NCBI RefSeq assembly: GCF_004119445.1
Contig: NZ_QICI01000105.1
Span: 1 to 58,776, forward strand
From: Chryseobacterium sp. CH21
GTDB lineage: Bacteria; Bacteroidota; Bacteroidia; Flavobacteriales; Weeksellaceae
Reading direction: 5' to 3'
DNA: 58,776 bases
Shown: positions 1 to 7,991 of the stretch, piece by piece
Layout: each line of letters starts with the position of its first letter
How positions within the stretch are numbered: position 1 is the stretch's first letter
Translations under genes and position numbers: made by a program
The notes under the pieces: generated by a model
What the model was told of the DNA's origin: nothing
Databases searched by the model: none
The model's input: only the letters and a program-made list of their open reading frames with translations

Positions 1-388
1 ACCTTTGGCGCTTAATGATTCACCCTGTTTCTTGTGGATTAATTAATACTATAAAGTTAATTTACGTAATTCAAAAAACTTTATAATACAAACTAAAGGG
101 CGCTAAAGATTAATATTGTTTTTAAGGCGCAAGAAAATCAAAGATTTTCAGCAACGTTGAATTTTTAAAATGTAAAGCTTATAGGTTTCAAAAACCTATA
201 AGGTTTGAGGCGATGGGAATCAAAACCTATAAGTTTTTCAGTAAGAATACTTATTAATTATTTAAGATCATATCATTAGTAATATTAAATTTTATCGGAG
301 ATAAAATCCTTGCGCCCTTACTATGCTTTATCAATAAAAATTTTGTGTCTTTGCGTTTTCCAAAACTCAAAAAATATTTTCAAAATAA
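1..388. other. Gene-free left edge with short intergenic repeats
   Basis: No convincing coding frame is seen. The stretch holds a short inverted repeat at 178-188 / 192-202 (arms cttataggttt / aaacctataag) and a third copy of the right arm at 223-233. Phrases such as gcgccctt and ctttgcgtttt recur in it. It looks like non-coding intergenic repeat material. Confidence 0.5.
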
Positions 389-408
389 AACAGACAGATC
401 GGTCTGTT
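389..408. promoter_or_regulatory. Candidate TetR operator
   Basis: A 20-bp near-perfect palindrome has arms AACAGAC and GTCTGTT, with 18 of 20 positions symmetric. It ends 15 bp before the -7 box of the TetR-family gene that follows, so it fits an autoregulatory operator. The arm sequence and spacing are seen directly; binding is inferred. Confidence 0.65.
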
Positions 409-423
409 CATTATTTTTTTTCA

Positions 424-431
424 TACATTTG
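424..431 (+). promoter_or_regulatory. Promoter -7 box of the TetR gene
   Basis: TACATTTG matches the Bacteroidota TAnnTTTG box and lies 19 nt before the ATG at 451. Confidence 0.6.
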
Positions 432-450
432 TTCCATAAAATAATGCACT

Positions 451-977
451 ATGAAATCTCCAAGAGAAAGAATAATAGAAATCACTTTTCAATTGTTTGC
501 CAGACAAGGCTATAATTCTACCGGAATCAATCAGATTATTTCCGAAGCAGAAGTAGCCAGAGCAAGCTTTTACCAGTATTTCAAATCCAAAGAAGATCTG
601 TGTGTAGAATTTCTGAAGGTGAGACACGAATATTGGTTTGGTGAGCTCAATACCTTTTTAACAAAAGAAAAAGATTCAACATCTAAAATCATCAAAGCTT
701 TCGATTTTCTGATCTATATGAATGAGAAGGAAAACTTCAGGGGATGCAGTTTTCTGAACATTTTATCAGAAATACCAATGGATAATACCAAAATCCTGAA
801 GGTCATTCAATCTCATAAAGCAGATCTCAGAAATTTTTTTTAGAATTAGTGAATGATGATACTCTTTCCGATCATATCTACATGCTTTTTGAAAGTAGTA
901 TTATAGAAAGTCAGCTTTTTAAATCTAATGAATTAATTGAAATATCAAAGAAAATAGCCACCAATCTAATACAATAA
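451..977 (+). CDS. TetR/AcrR family transcriptional regulator (frame broken by one missing T)
   Basis: The first 130 residues carry a TetR-type N-terminal helix-turn-helix (about residues 5-50, with GYNSTGINQI and ASFYQYFKSKEDL). The frame then stops inside a run of eight T at 834-841. One more T lets translation continue through ELVNDD...KIATNLIQ to the stop at 975-977, giving about 175 aa, which is normal for the family. The palindrome at 389-408 suggests autoregulation. The stop is 3 nt before the DUF1348 gene, so the two are probably co-transcribed, and that neighbour may be a target. The ligand is unknown. The break is more likely a sequence error than a real truncation, because ten similar breaks occur in this window. 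Confidence 0.85.
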
Positions 978-980
978 ATT

Positions 981-1394
981 ATGGAACAAAAACATCCGCT
1001 TCCGCCTTTCACTCTTGAAACGGCATTGGAAAAAATTCAACTGGCAGAAGATGCCTGGAACAGTCAGGATCCTGAAAAGGTTTCCAAAGCATATACCATC
1101 GATAGCGAATGGAGAAACAGAGATATCTTCGTGAGTGGCAGAGAGGAGATTGTCGTATTTCTTCAAAAGAAATGGGAGAGAGAACTCAATTATAAGCTTA
1201 AAAAAGAGTATTGGGCACACACAGATAATCGTATTGCCGTTCGCTTTGAATATGAATATCAAACCAAAGATGGAAACTGGTTCAGAGCCTATGGAAATGA
1301 AAACTGGGAGTTTGATGAAAACGGATTGATGGCGAAAAGATTTGCAAGCATCAATGACTTGGCTATCAGAGAAGAATATAGGAAGTTTAGATAA
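981..1394 (+). CDS. DUF1348 / NTF2-like family protein
   Basis: The 137-aa protein has the SnoaL/NTF2-like DUF1348 pattern: an N-terminal helix with WNSQDPEKVSKAYT, then WRNRD, then FEYEY, NWFRAYGNENWEFDENGLM and a final ASINDLAI. These small cone-shaped proteins often bind or isomerise small hydrophobic ligands, but this subfamily has no assigned reaction that I know of. The gene starts 3 nt after the TetR regulator and is followed by a strong terminator, so it looks like the last gene of a two-gene operon under TetR control. Length fits the family. Confidence 0.8.
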   Translation: MEQKHPLPPFTLETALEKIQLAEDAWNSQDPEKVSKAYTIDSEWRNRDIFVSGREEIVVFLQKKWERELNYKLKKEYWAHTDNRIAVRFEYEYQTKDGNWFRAYGNENWEFDENGLMAKRFASINDLAIREEYRKFR

Positions 1395-1400
1395 AATGTA

Positions 1401-1430
1401 AAGACTGTTGTTAGAACAGTCTTTTATTTT
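1401..1430 (+). terminator. Intrinsic terminator
   Basis: Stem aagactgtt (1401-1409) pairs with aacagtctt (1415-1423), followed by a T-rich tail. It closes the TetR/DUF1348 operon. Confidence 0.8.
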
Positions 1431-1486
1431 TTAGTTGGATAAAACTTTATCACACTACGTTCAAAAATTCATCACTCATCATTATT

Positions 1487-2494
1487 TTAACTGTTTTTCC
1501 CATGCAGAAGCTTATTAATCTTCCTCCTTGTCTGTACAGAAACTTTATACGCTTCATCGCGTAACTTTTGTATTTTTCCTACAGGCTGAAAAAAGATTTT
1601 GCTCTCAAAAGGATTGAATGAAAGAAGTTCAGTAGCACAATGATGTGAATCCAGCAATGAATTTTTATTGATTCTGACCTCACCAATTTTAATAAAGGGG
1701 GAGTTTTTCCATTCAACATTCAATCTGTTGATGGGTTGGTCTTTCAGATCATAGCATATCTGTATCAAAACATCTGCAGTAAAATCATAAGTAAGCAGAT
1801 AACTTTTCAAAGACTCCTTAATCTTTTGTTTTCTCCCTGTATTTTTGTCCACATATTGCGGACATAGCTTTATTTTGATAACCTGATCTCCCAGACGGTA
1901 AGCTCCTACAGAATAATAATCAAACGACAGAATAAAATCATTTCTCTTCCCTATAAGCTTTAGCATATTGCGGAACATATCACTTGTTAATAAAGAAGGA
2001 ATCATTTTGAGCACTTGAATAAACATGGGAAATAAATTTCGCCATTGCTTCATATAAATCCGGTTAATTGCTGTAAATAATTTCAAAAATGTAGAAACAG
2101 ATTGAATAGGGAACAAAGGAAAATTCACTAAAGCATAATTGGCAAGTAACACTCCGTTTTCGTCCTTGATCTGTACCGCAAAACCATAAGCCGGAATATC
2201 TTTTTTAGCATTCTTAATCTTCAGCTGGGCATTGGAAAAACGTATAGTAAGATCAAATTTTTCCTTATCAAAATAGGGCTGCAGCGATTCCGGGATATCA
2301 GGCTCTATCCAGAATGTTCCCTTTGCTACGGCATAAGTCTTCGCATGCGCATTCCGGGTGGCATAATTGACATCACTGATGGAGGAGGACTGCTCAACAA
2401 AATCAGCTATTGTTTTTTTAGTGATTTCCAGAAGTTTCTTTTCCTCTTCATTCAGCTCATCAAACTTCTTATTATATTTTAATGGATCTGGCAT
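1487..2494 (-). CDS. Catalase-like heme-binding protein
   Basis: The 335-aa protein resembles the short catalase-like heme proteins (y4iL-like group). It has the catalase-type motif RNAHAKTYAVAKGTFWIEP near residue 47, with a candidate distal His, then FDLTIRFSNAQ and a conserved AYGFAVQI block. It lacks the length of true catalases (about 480 aa or more), and I do not see a confident proximal-Tyr motif. Peroxidase or lipid-hydroperoxide chemistry is therefore inference. There is no signal peptide. It stands alone, convergent with the DUF1348 gene. A degenerate catalase fold without activity is an alternative. Confidence 0.6.
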   Translation of the reverse strand: MPDPLKYNKKFDELNEEEKKLLEITKKTIADFVEQSSSISDVNYATRNAHAKTYAVAKGTFWIEPDIPESLQPYFDKEKFDLTIRFSNAQLKIKNAKKDIPAYGFAVQIKDENGVLLANYALVNFPLFPIQSVSTFLKLFTAINRIYMKQWRNLFPMFIQVLKMIPSLLTSDMFRNMLKLIGKRNDFILSFDYYSVGAYRLGDQVIKIKLCPQYVDKNTGRKQKIKESLKSYLLTYDFTADVLIQICYDLKDQPINRLNVEWKNSPFIKIGEVRINKNSLLDSHHCATELLSFNPFESKIFFQPVGKIQKLRDEAYKVSVQTRRKINKLLHGKNS

Positions 2495-2792
2495 TTAGTT
2501 TTTAAAATTCAATTATAACGCCAAGTTTTGAAATCTGTGTTAAGCAAGTATTACAATTGTTTGAATTTTGTGGAAAACAGTATGGAAAATAAGAAAACGT
2601 AAGTCAATATGGTTGCCGAATTTTAATTAATAATGTGTTTAAATGGTTGATTATTAAGTTTTAATGGTTGTTGAATAAGAATAAATTGAAAGATTATTGT
2701 TTGATATGAAAGAGCTTCTATTTTTAAGCTTTCATCCTAATGCTTCCATCTTCCGAACTCAAAAAAGCCTTATCTTTGTAAAAAATTATAAT
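2495..2792. other. Divergent intergenic region
   Basis: About 300 bp between the leftward catalase-like gene and the rightward FKBP gene. It holds the FKBP promoter at 2771-2778. An in-frame upstream extension of the FKBP frame begins at a TTG at 2697 but lies upstream of that promoter, so I treat it as non-coding. Nothing else is recognised. Confidence 0.5.
2771..2778 (+). promoter_or_regulatory. Promoter -7 box of the FKBP gene
   Basis: TATCTTTG is a perfect TAnnTTTG box 14 nt before the ATG at 2793. It argues against the longer upstream start. Confidence 0.7.
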
Positions 2793-3227
2793 ATGGGAGT
2801 AGCAGATTTGTTATTTAAACGTAAAAAAGAATTGGCAGAAAAGAACCTGAAAGATGGTAAAGAATATATGGAAGAGTATGGTAAAAGAGAAAGCGTAGTG
2901 CAGTTACCAAGCGGCTTACAATATGAAATCATTACAGAAGGAGACGGGGCAAAACCAGGTCCTAAATCTACTGTAAAGTGCCACTACCACGGAACGACTA
3001 TTTCCGGTAAAGTATTCGACAGCTCTGTAAAAAGAGGTACACCTGCATCTTTCCCTTTAAACAGAGTGATTTCAGGTTGGACAGAAGCACTTCAGTTGAT
3101 GCCGGTTGGAAGTAAATGGAGACTGATCATTCCACCGCATTTAGCATATGGAGATCAGGAGATCAGCAAAGAAATCGGGCCAAACAGTACCCTGGTTTTC
3201 GAAGTTGAATTGCTGGATATTAAATAA
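2793..3227 (+). CDS. FKBP-type peptidyl-prolyl cis-trans isomerase
   Basis: A 144-aa protein beginning MGVADLLFKRKKE. It has a short charged N-terminal helix and one FKBP domain: LPSGLQYEIITEGDGAKP, VKCHYHGTTISGKVFDSS, VISGWTEALQLMPVG, WRLIIPPHLAYG and LVFEVELLDIK. These are the standard active-site segments. The enzyme speeds prolyl bond rotation in folding proteins. No signal peptide is seen with this start, so it should be cytoplasmic. The start was chosen because a perfect promoter box lies inside the longer frame. A terminator follows, so it is monocistronic. Confidence 0.9.
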   Translation: MGVADLLFKRKKELAEKNLKDGKEYMEEYGKRESVVQLPSGLQYEIITEGDGAKPGPKSTVKCHYHGTTISGKVFDSSVKRGTPASFPLNRVISGWTEALQLMPVGSKWRLIIPPHLAYGDQEISKEIGPNSTLVFEVELLDIK

Positions 3228-3248
3228 TCCTTACTTAAAAATACATTA

Positions 3249-3280
3249 AAAATTTACCTGATTTCAGGTAAATTTTTTTA
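3249..3280 (+). terminator. Intrinsic terminator
   Basis: A 13-bp perfect stem (3249-3261 / 3264-3276) around tacctga/tcaggta is followed by T residues, downstream of the FKBP gene. Confidence 0.8.
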
Positions 3281-3370
3281 TTTATACTATATTCGTATGG
3301 GTGAATTGTAAAATGAAGAAGAAAGAAGAGAAGAATTTACATTACGCTGGGCAACACAAAATATAACTGT

Positions 3371-4324
3371 ATGAAAAGACTTTTTTACCTTTTTTTTGCT
3401 ATTGCTGGCTTACTGGTATCCTGTGTTTCCAAAAAGAATCAGGCTATTCAGCAGAATATTCTTACCCTGAAAGACAGCTATTGTAAGGCACCATTCAAGT
3501 ACAATTATAATAATAAACTTCCGTCTTATAATTCAGATTCTATATTGACAGCCAATAAAGATCTGAAGGAAACCTTTACGGATCAGAGTATTTTGATCTT
3601 AAATGCTTTGAATAATCTGGATGATGTTCACAAAATTATTCAGCTTAAAAAAGATTCTTCACTCACTTCACAAGTCAAAATATTACAGCTTAAAACCAAA
3701 ATTAACAGCAGAATTACTATTGCTTTAACAGAACTGGATGCAGTTGCTGCTGAATTTGATTGTGAAGGAGAAAGAGTAGCACAGATCGGAAACTATGTAG
3801 ACAATCTGAATTCTTCCAGAAATAATAAATTGATTTTATATTCTATCATTGCCGGTGCAGCTTCTTCCATAGCGGGAGGTATAGTGAAAAGTGATGGCTG
3901 GGACAATGCAATAGGTATCGGAGGAGGTATTTTAGGAGCAGGTTTTGGTCTGGCAACCCTTAATCCCAAAGGAAAGAAAGTAGAATTTATCCATCAAAGA
4001 AATCTTTTGAGGGATATTTGGAGAGAAAAACTTGAATCTCCCAATTTTCCACCTTTTATCTGGTATATGTATACGGAGAAGAAATTTTCTAACAAAGAAG
4101 AACACTCCATTATCGGAAATATGAAACAAAGATGGCTTCATTATCAGTTTGACGATGTAAAAGAAGCTGCAGATAAGTCTGTTATTTTTAGTGATGGAGG
4201 ATTCTACAGAGCAGACGATCTTCATAACCGGGCAGCCATGCTCAATCAGATGCAATCGGCAACACGTACCATTAACCAGAATATCAATTATTTACTCCTT
4301 GATCTGGATAAATTAATCCTTTAA
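3371..4324 (+). CDS. Predicted lipoprotein of unknown function
   Basis: The 317-aa protein opens with a lipoprotein signal peptide (MKRLFYLFFAIAGLLVSC, lipid Cys at residue 18). A helical region follows. At about residues 155-200 there is a glycine-rich small-residue segment (IIAGAASSIAGGIV, then IGIGGGILGAGFGLATL) that could form a glycine-zipper or membrane-inserting hairpin. The C-terminal part has many aromatic residues (FPPFIWYMYTEKKF). I do not recognise a named family. It is flanked by a terminator and by the Rrf2 promoter, so it appears to be a single gene. Confidence 0.7.
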   Translation: MKRLFYLFFAIAGLLVSCVSKKNQAIQQNILTLKDSYCKAPFKYNYNNKLPSYNSDSILTANKDLKETFTDQSILILNALNNLDDVHKIIQLKKDSSLTSQVKILQLKTKINSRITIALTELDAVAAEFDCEGERVAQIGNYVDNLNSSRNNKLILYSIIAGAASSIAGGIVKSDGWDNAIGIGGGILGAGFGLATLNPKGKKVEFIHQRNLLRDIWREKLESPNFPPFIWYMYTEKKFSNKEEHSIIGNMKQRWLHYQFDDVKEAADKSVIFSDGGFYRADDLHNRAAMLNQMQSATRTINQNINYLLLDLDKLIL

Positions 4325-4336
4325 GAAAAATTTAAC

Positions 4337-4360
4337 TGTAATAAATTTTGTTACATTTAA
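4337..4360. promoter_or_regulatory. Rrf2-regulator operator, copy 1
   Basis: The core TGTAATAAATTTTGTTACA (4337-4355) has TGTAA/TTACA arms. The 24 bp at 4337-4360 are an exact reverse complement of 4814-4837 upstream of the neighbouring oxidoreductase gene. The TTTG at 4347-4350, a plausible -33 box, lies inside it, so a bound regulator would block the promoter. Confidence 0.75.
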
Positions 4361-4368
4361 AAAATGTG

Positions 4369-4376
4369 TATCTTTG
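4369..4376 (+). promoter_or_regulatory. Promoter of the Rrf2 gene
   Basis: TATCTTTG lies 18 nt after TTTG at 4347-4350 and 13 nt before the ATG at 4390. This is close to the Bacteroidota TTTG/N19/TAnnTTTG layout. Confidence 0.7.
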
Positions 4377-4389
4377 CAAAGTAATTACA

Positions 4390-4800
4390 ATGAACAATAC
4401 AAGATTTGCTACGGCAGTACATATTATGACCTTATTAGCGAAATGTCCTCAGGAGTGGCTTACTTCTGACTGGATGGCCGGTAGTATCAATGTGAATCCG
4501 GTGATTGTCCGAAAGGAGATCAGTGTGTTGAAAGAAGCAGGTCTGATTATCAGCAGACAAGGAAAAGAAGGAGGGAGTCAGCTTGCAAAAAATGCTGAAA
4601 TGATCACTATTTCTGAGATCTATAAAGCAGTAAAAAATACTGAAGTATTAGGCAAAAAAAATCAAAATCCCAATCCGGCCTGCAGTGTTGGAAAGGAGAT
4701 CAACAATCATTTAAATATATTATTTGAAGAAACAGATCAATTGGTTGTAAACTTTTTAGGAGATAAGTCATTACAGGAATTCACTGACCAGTTTGAATAA
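4390..4800 (+). CDS. Rrf2 family transcriptional regulator (YwnA-like)
   Basis: A 136-aa winged-helix protein beginning MNNTRFATAVHIMTLLA. The recognition region is TSDWMAGSINVNPVIVRKEISVLKEAGLI, followed by the Rrf2 wing GKEGGSQLAKN. Only one Cys stands in the usual cluster area (NPACSVGKEINN), so it is unlikely to bind an Fe-S cluster like IscR. It fits the YwnA-type branch, which may sense thiol or electrophile stress. The start at 4390 is set by the promoter at 4369-4376; the frame is open for 14 more codons upstream, but these overlap the promoter. The same 24-bp operator stands before this gene and the next, so it probably represses both. Confidence 0.85.
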   Translation: MNNTRFATAVHIMTLLAKCPQEWLTSDWMAGSINVNPVIVRKEISVLKEAGLIISRQGKEGGSQLAKNAEMITISEIYKAVKNTEVLGKKNQNPNPACSVGKEINNHLNILFEETDQLVVNFLGDKSLQEFTDQFE

Positions 4801-4813
4801 AAATTTTTTAACC

Positions 4814-4837
4814 TTAAATGTAACAAAATTTATTACA
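4814..4837. promoter_or_regulatory. Rrf2-regulator operator, copy 2 (inverted)
   Basis: An exact inverted copy of the 24-bp element at 4337-4360, placed 21 bp before the ATG of the NmrA-like gene. Core TGTAACAAAATTTATTACA. Confidence 0.75.
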
Positions 4838-4858
4838 ATTAAATTAAAATAAAATAGT

Positions 4859-5512
4859 ATGAAAAAAGTAGCAGTAATCGGTGCAACAGGATTTGTAGGA
4901 GCACACGTAGTAACAGAATTAGCAGAGAGAGGATATGCAGTAGAAGCATTGGTAAGAGATGCATCCAAAGTAAAAACACAGGAAAATGTAACCGCGAAAA
5001 GTGTTGATGTAAACAATGTAAATGAATTGACCGAAGCATTGAAAGGAAGCGATGCCGTAATCAGTACATTCAATGCAGGATGGACCAATCCTAATCTTTA
5101 CAATGATTTCTTAAATGGTTCTGAAAATATTCAGAAAGCAGTTGAACAGTCAGGTGTAAAAAGACTCATCGTAGTAGGTGGAGCAGGAAGCCTTTACACT
5201 CCGGATAATGTACAGATCGTAGATACCCCGGATTTCCCTGAAGCATACAAGCCAGGGGCAACAGCAGCGAGAGACTATTTAAACAAAATCAAAGAAAATA
5301 ATACTTTGGATTGGACATTCTTCAGCCCTGCTATTGAAATGAATCAGGCCAATGTAGGAGAAAGAACAGGAAAATACAGAACTTCATTAGAAACTCCGGT
5401 ATTTGATGAAAACGGAAGAAGCCGACTGTCTGTAGAAGATGTAGCTGTAGTTTTAGTAGATGAATTGGAACAAAACAACCACATTCGTGAACGTTTTACA
5501 GCAGCTTATTAA
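4859..5512 (+). CDS. NAD(P)H-binding NmrA-like oxidoreductase (YwnB-like)
   Basis: A 217-aa Rossmann protein. The dinucleotide motif GATGFVGAHV is at residues 8-17, and there is an atypical-SDR core (ALVRDASKV, DVNNVNELTEALKGSDAVIS, LIVVGGAGSLY). It belongs to the COG2910-type putative NADH-flavin reductases. It lacks the classical YxxxK pair of short-chain dehydrogenases. The shared operator with the Rrf2 gene just upstream, and the following MBL gene 17 nt downstream, make it part of an Rrf2-controlled stress cluster. From memory, a similar ywnA/ywnB neighbourhood exists in Bacillus. The substrate is unknown. Confidence 0.85.
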   Translation: MKKVAVIGATGFVGAHVVTELAERGYAVEALVRDASKVKTQENVTAKSVDVNNVNELTEALKGSDAVISTFNAGWTNPNLYNDFLNGSENIQKAVEQSGVKRLIVVGGAGSLYTPDNVQIVDTPDFPEAYKPGATAARDYLNKIKENNTLDWTFFSPAIEMNQANVGERTGKYRTSLETPVFDENGRSRLSVEDVAVVLVDELEQNNHIRERFTAAY

Positions 5513-5529
5513 TCTATAAAAAAACAAAA

Positions 5530-6702
5530 ATGATACAAAAGAAATTATGGTCGTTATTAGCATTGTTGGGATTCATCAGCATATTTGCAGGGAATCTCAA
5601 AGTGAAAGTTTATAATCCCGGAACCAAAGCTATTTTTCCCATTACGTCTACCATTATTTATGGTGATAAAGATGCCATATTGGTAGATGCTCAGTTCCAG
5701 AAACAATATGCAGAACAGCTGGTAAAAGAAATAAAAGCAACAGGAAAGAACCTGAAAACTGTTTTTATTTCTCACAGTGATCCTGATTTTTATTTTGGAC
5801 TGGATGTGATTAAAAAAGCTTTTCCCAATGCTAAAATTATCTCAACAGCACAAACCGCTTACCTTATATCGGCTTCAAAAGATGATAAAATGGGAGTATG
5901 GAAACCACAGTTGAAAGCAGATGCTCCAACAGAAATTATAGTTCCTGAAGCAGTTACTTCAATTCCTGATCTTGAAGGAAACAAAATTGAAATCAGACAA
6001 AATCAGGAAGATCCTGCACATAGCTTTCTTTGGATTCCTTCCATCAAAACCATTGCAGGCGGGATTTCTGTGTCTGTAGGCTCACATCTTTGGATGGCAG
6101 ATACTCAGAACGTAAAAGCAATTGATCAGTGGATAGAACAAATAGATGTTATGAAAGCATTGAATCCGGAAAAAGTAATTCCTTCCCATTTTGCAGAACT
6201 ATCCACATCACCACAGTCTCTTGATTTTGTGAAAAACTATCTGGAAAACTATAAAAAAGCAATTACTGAAAACAAAACTTCATCTTCTATTGTAGATTTT
6301 ATGGTTAAAAAATACCCAAATCTGCCAGGAAATGATGAACTAGGAATGGGAGTGAAGGTTTTCCTTAAAGAAATGGACTGGGATTTGAAATCTCCATATC
6401 CGGCAATTGGCCACAAAGTGGAAGTAGATTTTGGAACTGTAAAATTCCTTCTTGATTTTAAAGATAATAAAACCATGACATTTACAGGAACAGCCGGAAG
6501 CTCAAAAAACAGTACAGATACTGTAGAATATACTGCTGTGGAAGTAGCAAAGAATGTTTTTATGGTGTACTGGAATGAGCCTCATCTTGGCTTCAATGTA
6601 ACCCATATTCAGGATTATAATAAAAATATCATCTATTCAAATATTGTAGATCCCGATGGTACGTTTACCCATCTGAAAGGAACACTTAAAATCTTGAAAT
6701 AG
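5530..6702 (+). CDS. MBL-fold protein fused to a MoaF-like C-terminal domain
   Basis: The 390-aa protein begins with a hydrophobic segment (residues 5-21, possible signal peptide). A metallo-beta-lactamase-like domain follows to about residue 280. Its metal motif is degenerate: SHSDPDFYFG (81-90) has His82, Asp84, Asp86 and Phe87 where the usual motif is HxHxDH. Later motifs such as MADTQ and VIPSHF are kept. The last 110 residues (VEVDFGTVKFLLDF, VEYTAVEVAKNVFMVYW, VTHIQDY, THLKGTLKIL) resemble the MoaF lipocalin-like fold. It is co-transcribed with the NmrA-like gene. Hydrolase activity with a normal binuclear zinc site looks unlikely. Confidence 0.7.
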   Translation: MIQKKLWSLLALLGFISIFAGNLKVKVYNPGTKAIFPITSTIIYGDKDAILVDAQFQKQYAEQLVKEIKATGKNLKTVFISHSDPDFYFGLDVIKKAFPNAKIISTAQTAYLISASKDDKMGVWKPQLKADAPTEIIVPEAVTSIPDLEGNKIEIRQNQEDPAHSFLWIPSIKTIAGGISVSVGSHLWMADTQNVKAIDQWIEQIDVMKALNPEKVIPSHFAELSTSPQSLDFVKNYLENYKKAITENKTSSSIVDFMVKKYPNLPGNDELGMGVKVFLKEMDWDLKSPYPAIGHKVEVDFGTVKFLLDFKDNKTMTFTGTAGSSKNSTDTVEYTAVEVAKNVFMVYWNEPHLGFNVTHIQDYNKNIIYSNIVDPDGTFTHLKGTLKILK

Positions 6703-6708
6703 TGAAAC

Positions 6709-6740
6709 AAAAACTGTTGTCGTAAGGCAGCAGTTTTTTA
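6709..6740 (+). terminator. Probable terminator of the Rrf2 regulon operon
   Basis: aaaactgttg (6710-6719) pairs, with one wobble, with cagcagtttt (6728-6737), followed by T residues. Confidence 0.6.
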
Positions 6741-6822
6741 ATAGCAGGAACTCTTATTAGGAATAATGTATTATTACTATTTTAGAATGTATTTTTACAA
6801 GTGAAAGGATATGTCATTGCTC

Positions 6823-6830
6823 TATTTTTG
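6823..6830 (+). promoter_or_regulatory. Promoter -7 box of the OYE gene
   Basis: TATTTTTG matches TAnnTTTG, 31 nt before the ATG at 6862. Confidence 0.55.
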
Positions 6831-6861
6831 TAAATAAAATTACAAGAAAATAAAAAAGCTT

Positions 6862-7958
6862 ATGAAAAAATTATTTCAATCCTATCATCTTAATGGTGTT
6901 CAGTTAAATAACAGATTTGTAATGGCTCCAATGACCCGAAGCCGTTCTTCAGAAGGTTCCGTACCCAATGACCTTATGGCAGAATATTATGCTCAGAGGG
7001 CTACGGCAGGTCTTATTATTTCTGAAGCAACTCAGATCTCCCTTCAGGGAATGGGATATGCTAAAACTCCGGGTATTTATAATCGGGAGCAAATTGAAGG
7101 CTGGAAAAAAGTAACAGAAAAGGTACATAAAAAGGAGGACATCTGTTTTTGCAGCTTTGGCATGTAGGACGTGTCTCTTCTTCAAAAATCAACGGATTAC
7201 AGCCTTTGGCACCATCAGCTATTCCTGCTGCCAATACTAATGTGTATATTTTTGACGGTGCACCCAATAATGATGCTACATTTGTACCCGTAGAGGATCC
7301 TAGAGAAATGACAAAAGAAGATATTCAACAAACCGTGGATGACTTTGTAACAGGAGCAAAAAATGCGATAGAAGCAGGTTTTGACGGTGTAGAAATACAT
7401 GGGGCAAACGGTTATCTTATTGATCAGTTTCTGCGTAGTAATTCTAATATAAGAACAGATGAATACGGGGGAAGTGCAGAAAACAGAATTCGCTTTCTGA
7501 TGGAGGTGACCGAAGCAGTAGCCAAAGCGGTAGGTAAAGAAAAAACGGGCGTAAGGCTTTCTCCATTTATAAAATTTAAAGATATGGATGATCCTGAAAT
7601 ACTTGAAACAATTATGCTGGCTGCGGAAAAACTTAATGAATTGGGAATTGCTTATATTCATTTATGTGAAGCAGATTGGGATGATGCTCCGGGAATTCCG
7701 TACCCATTTAGAAAAGAACTTAGGGATAAATTCAAAAATACAATTATTGCTACCGGAAATAAGACTCCTTCCGAAGGAGAAGACTTATTGGAGCAGAACC
7801 TTGTGGATCTTATTGGTTTTGGGAGGAAATTTTTAGCTAATCCTGATTATCCGGAAAGAGTAAAACAGAATGCATCACTGAATGAAATTACAGATCCTCA
7901 TACTTTATTCGGAGGAGGAGATGCCAGAGGATATACAGATTATACATTTTTGTCTTAA
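6862..7958 (+). CDS. Old Yellow Enzyme family alkene reductase (frame broken by one missing A)
   Basis: An FMN-dependent ene-reductase of the NemA/OYE family. N-terminal part: FVMAPMTRSRS, ATAGLIISEATQIS and GWKKVTEKVHKK. The frame breaks at the A run 7129-7133; one more A gives KKGGHLFLQLWHVGRVS, the expected family sequence, and joins the second part. That part has EAGFDGVEIHGANGYLIDQF, NRIRFLMEVTEAV, VGVRLSPF-like and DLIGFGRKFLANPDYPER motifs. Restored length is 365 aa, as usual. These enzymes reduce activated C=C bonds using NADPH. The gene follows the Rrf2-controlled cluster but has its own promoter box and a terminator before it. Confidence 0.9.
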
Positions 7959-7963
7959 CAAAC

Positions 7964-7990
7964 AAGGGCTGTCGATTGACAGCCCTTATC
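7964..7990. terminator. Bidirectional terminator
   Basis: A perfect 10-bp stem aagggctgtc / gacagccctt (7964-7973 / 7978-7987) lies between convergent genes. Confidence 0.75.
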
Positions 7991-7991
7991 T

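Noticed and set aside
451..977. TetR gene as a true pseudogene
   Set aside because: The only defect is one missing T in an eight-T run, the same defect type as in ten other places; the downstream frame is fully intact.
2697..2792. N-terminal extension of the FKBP protein
   Set aside because: It starts at a TTG upstream of a perfect promoter box at 2771-2778 and adds residues unlike the family.
4771..5088. Leftward frames opposite the NmrA-like gene
   Set aside because: They are antisense to a clear Rossmann protein, lack promoter boxes and show biased low-complexity sequence typical of shadow frames.
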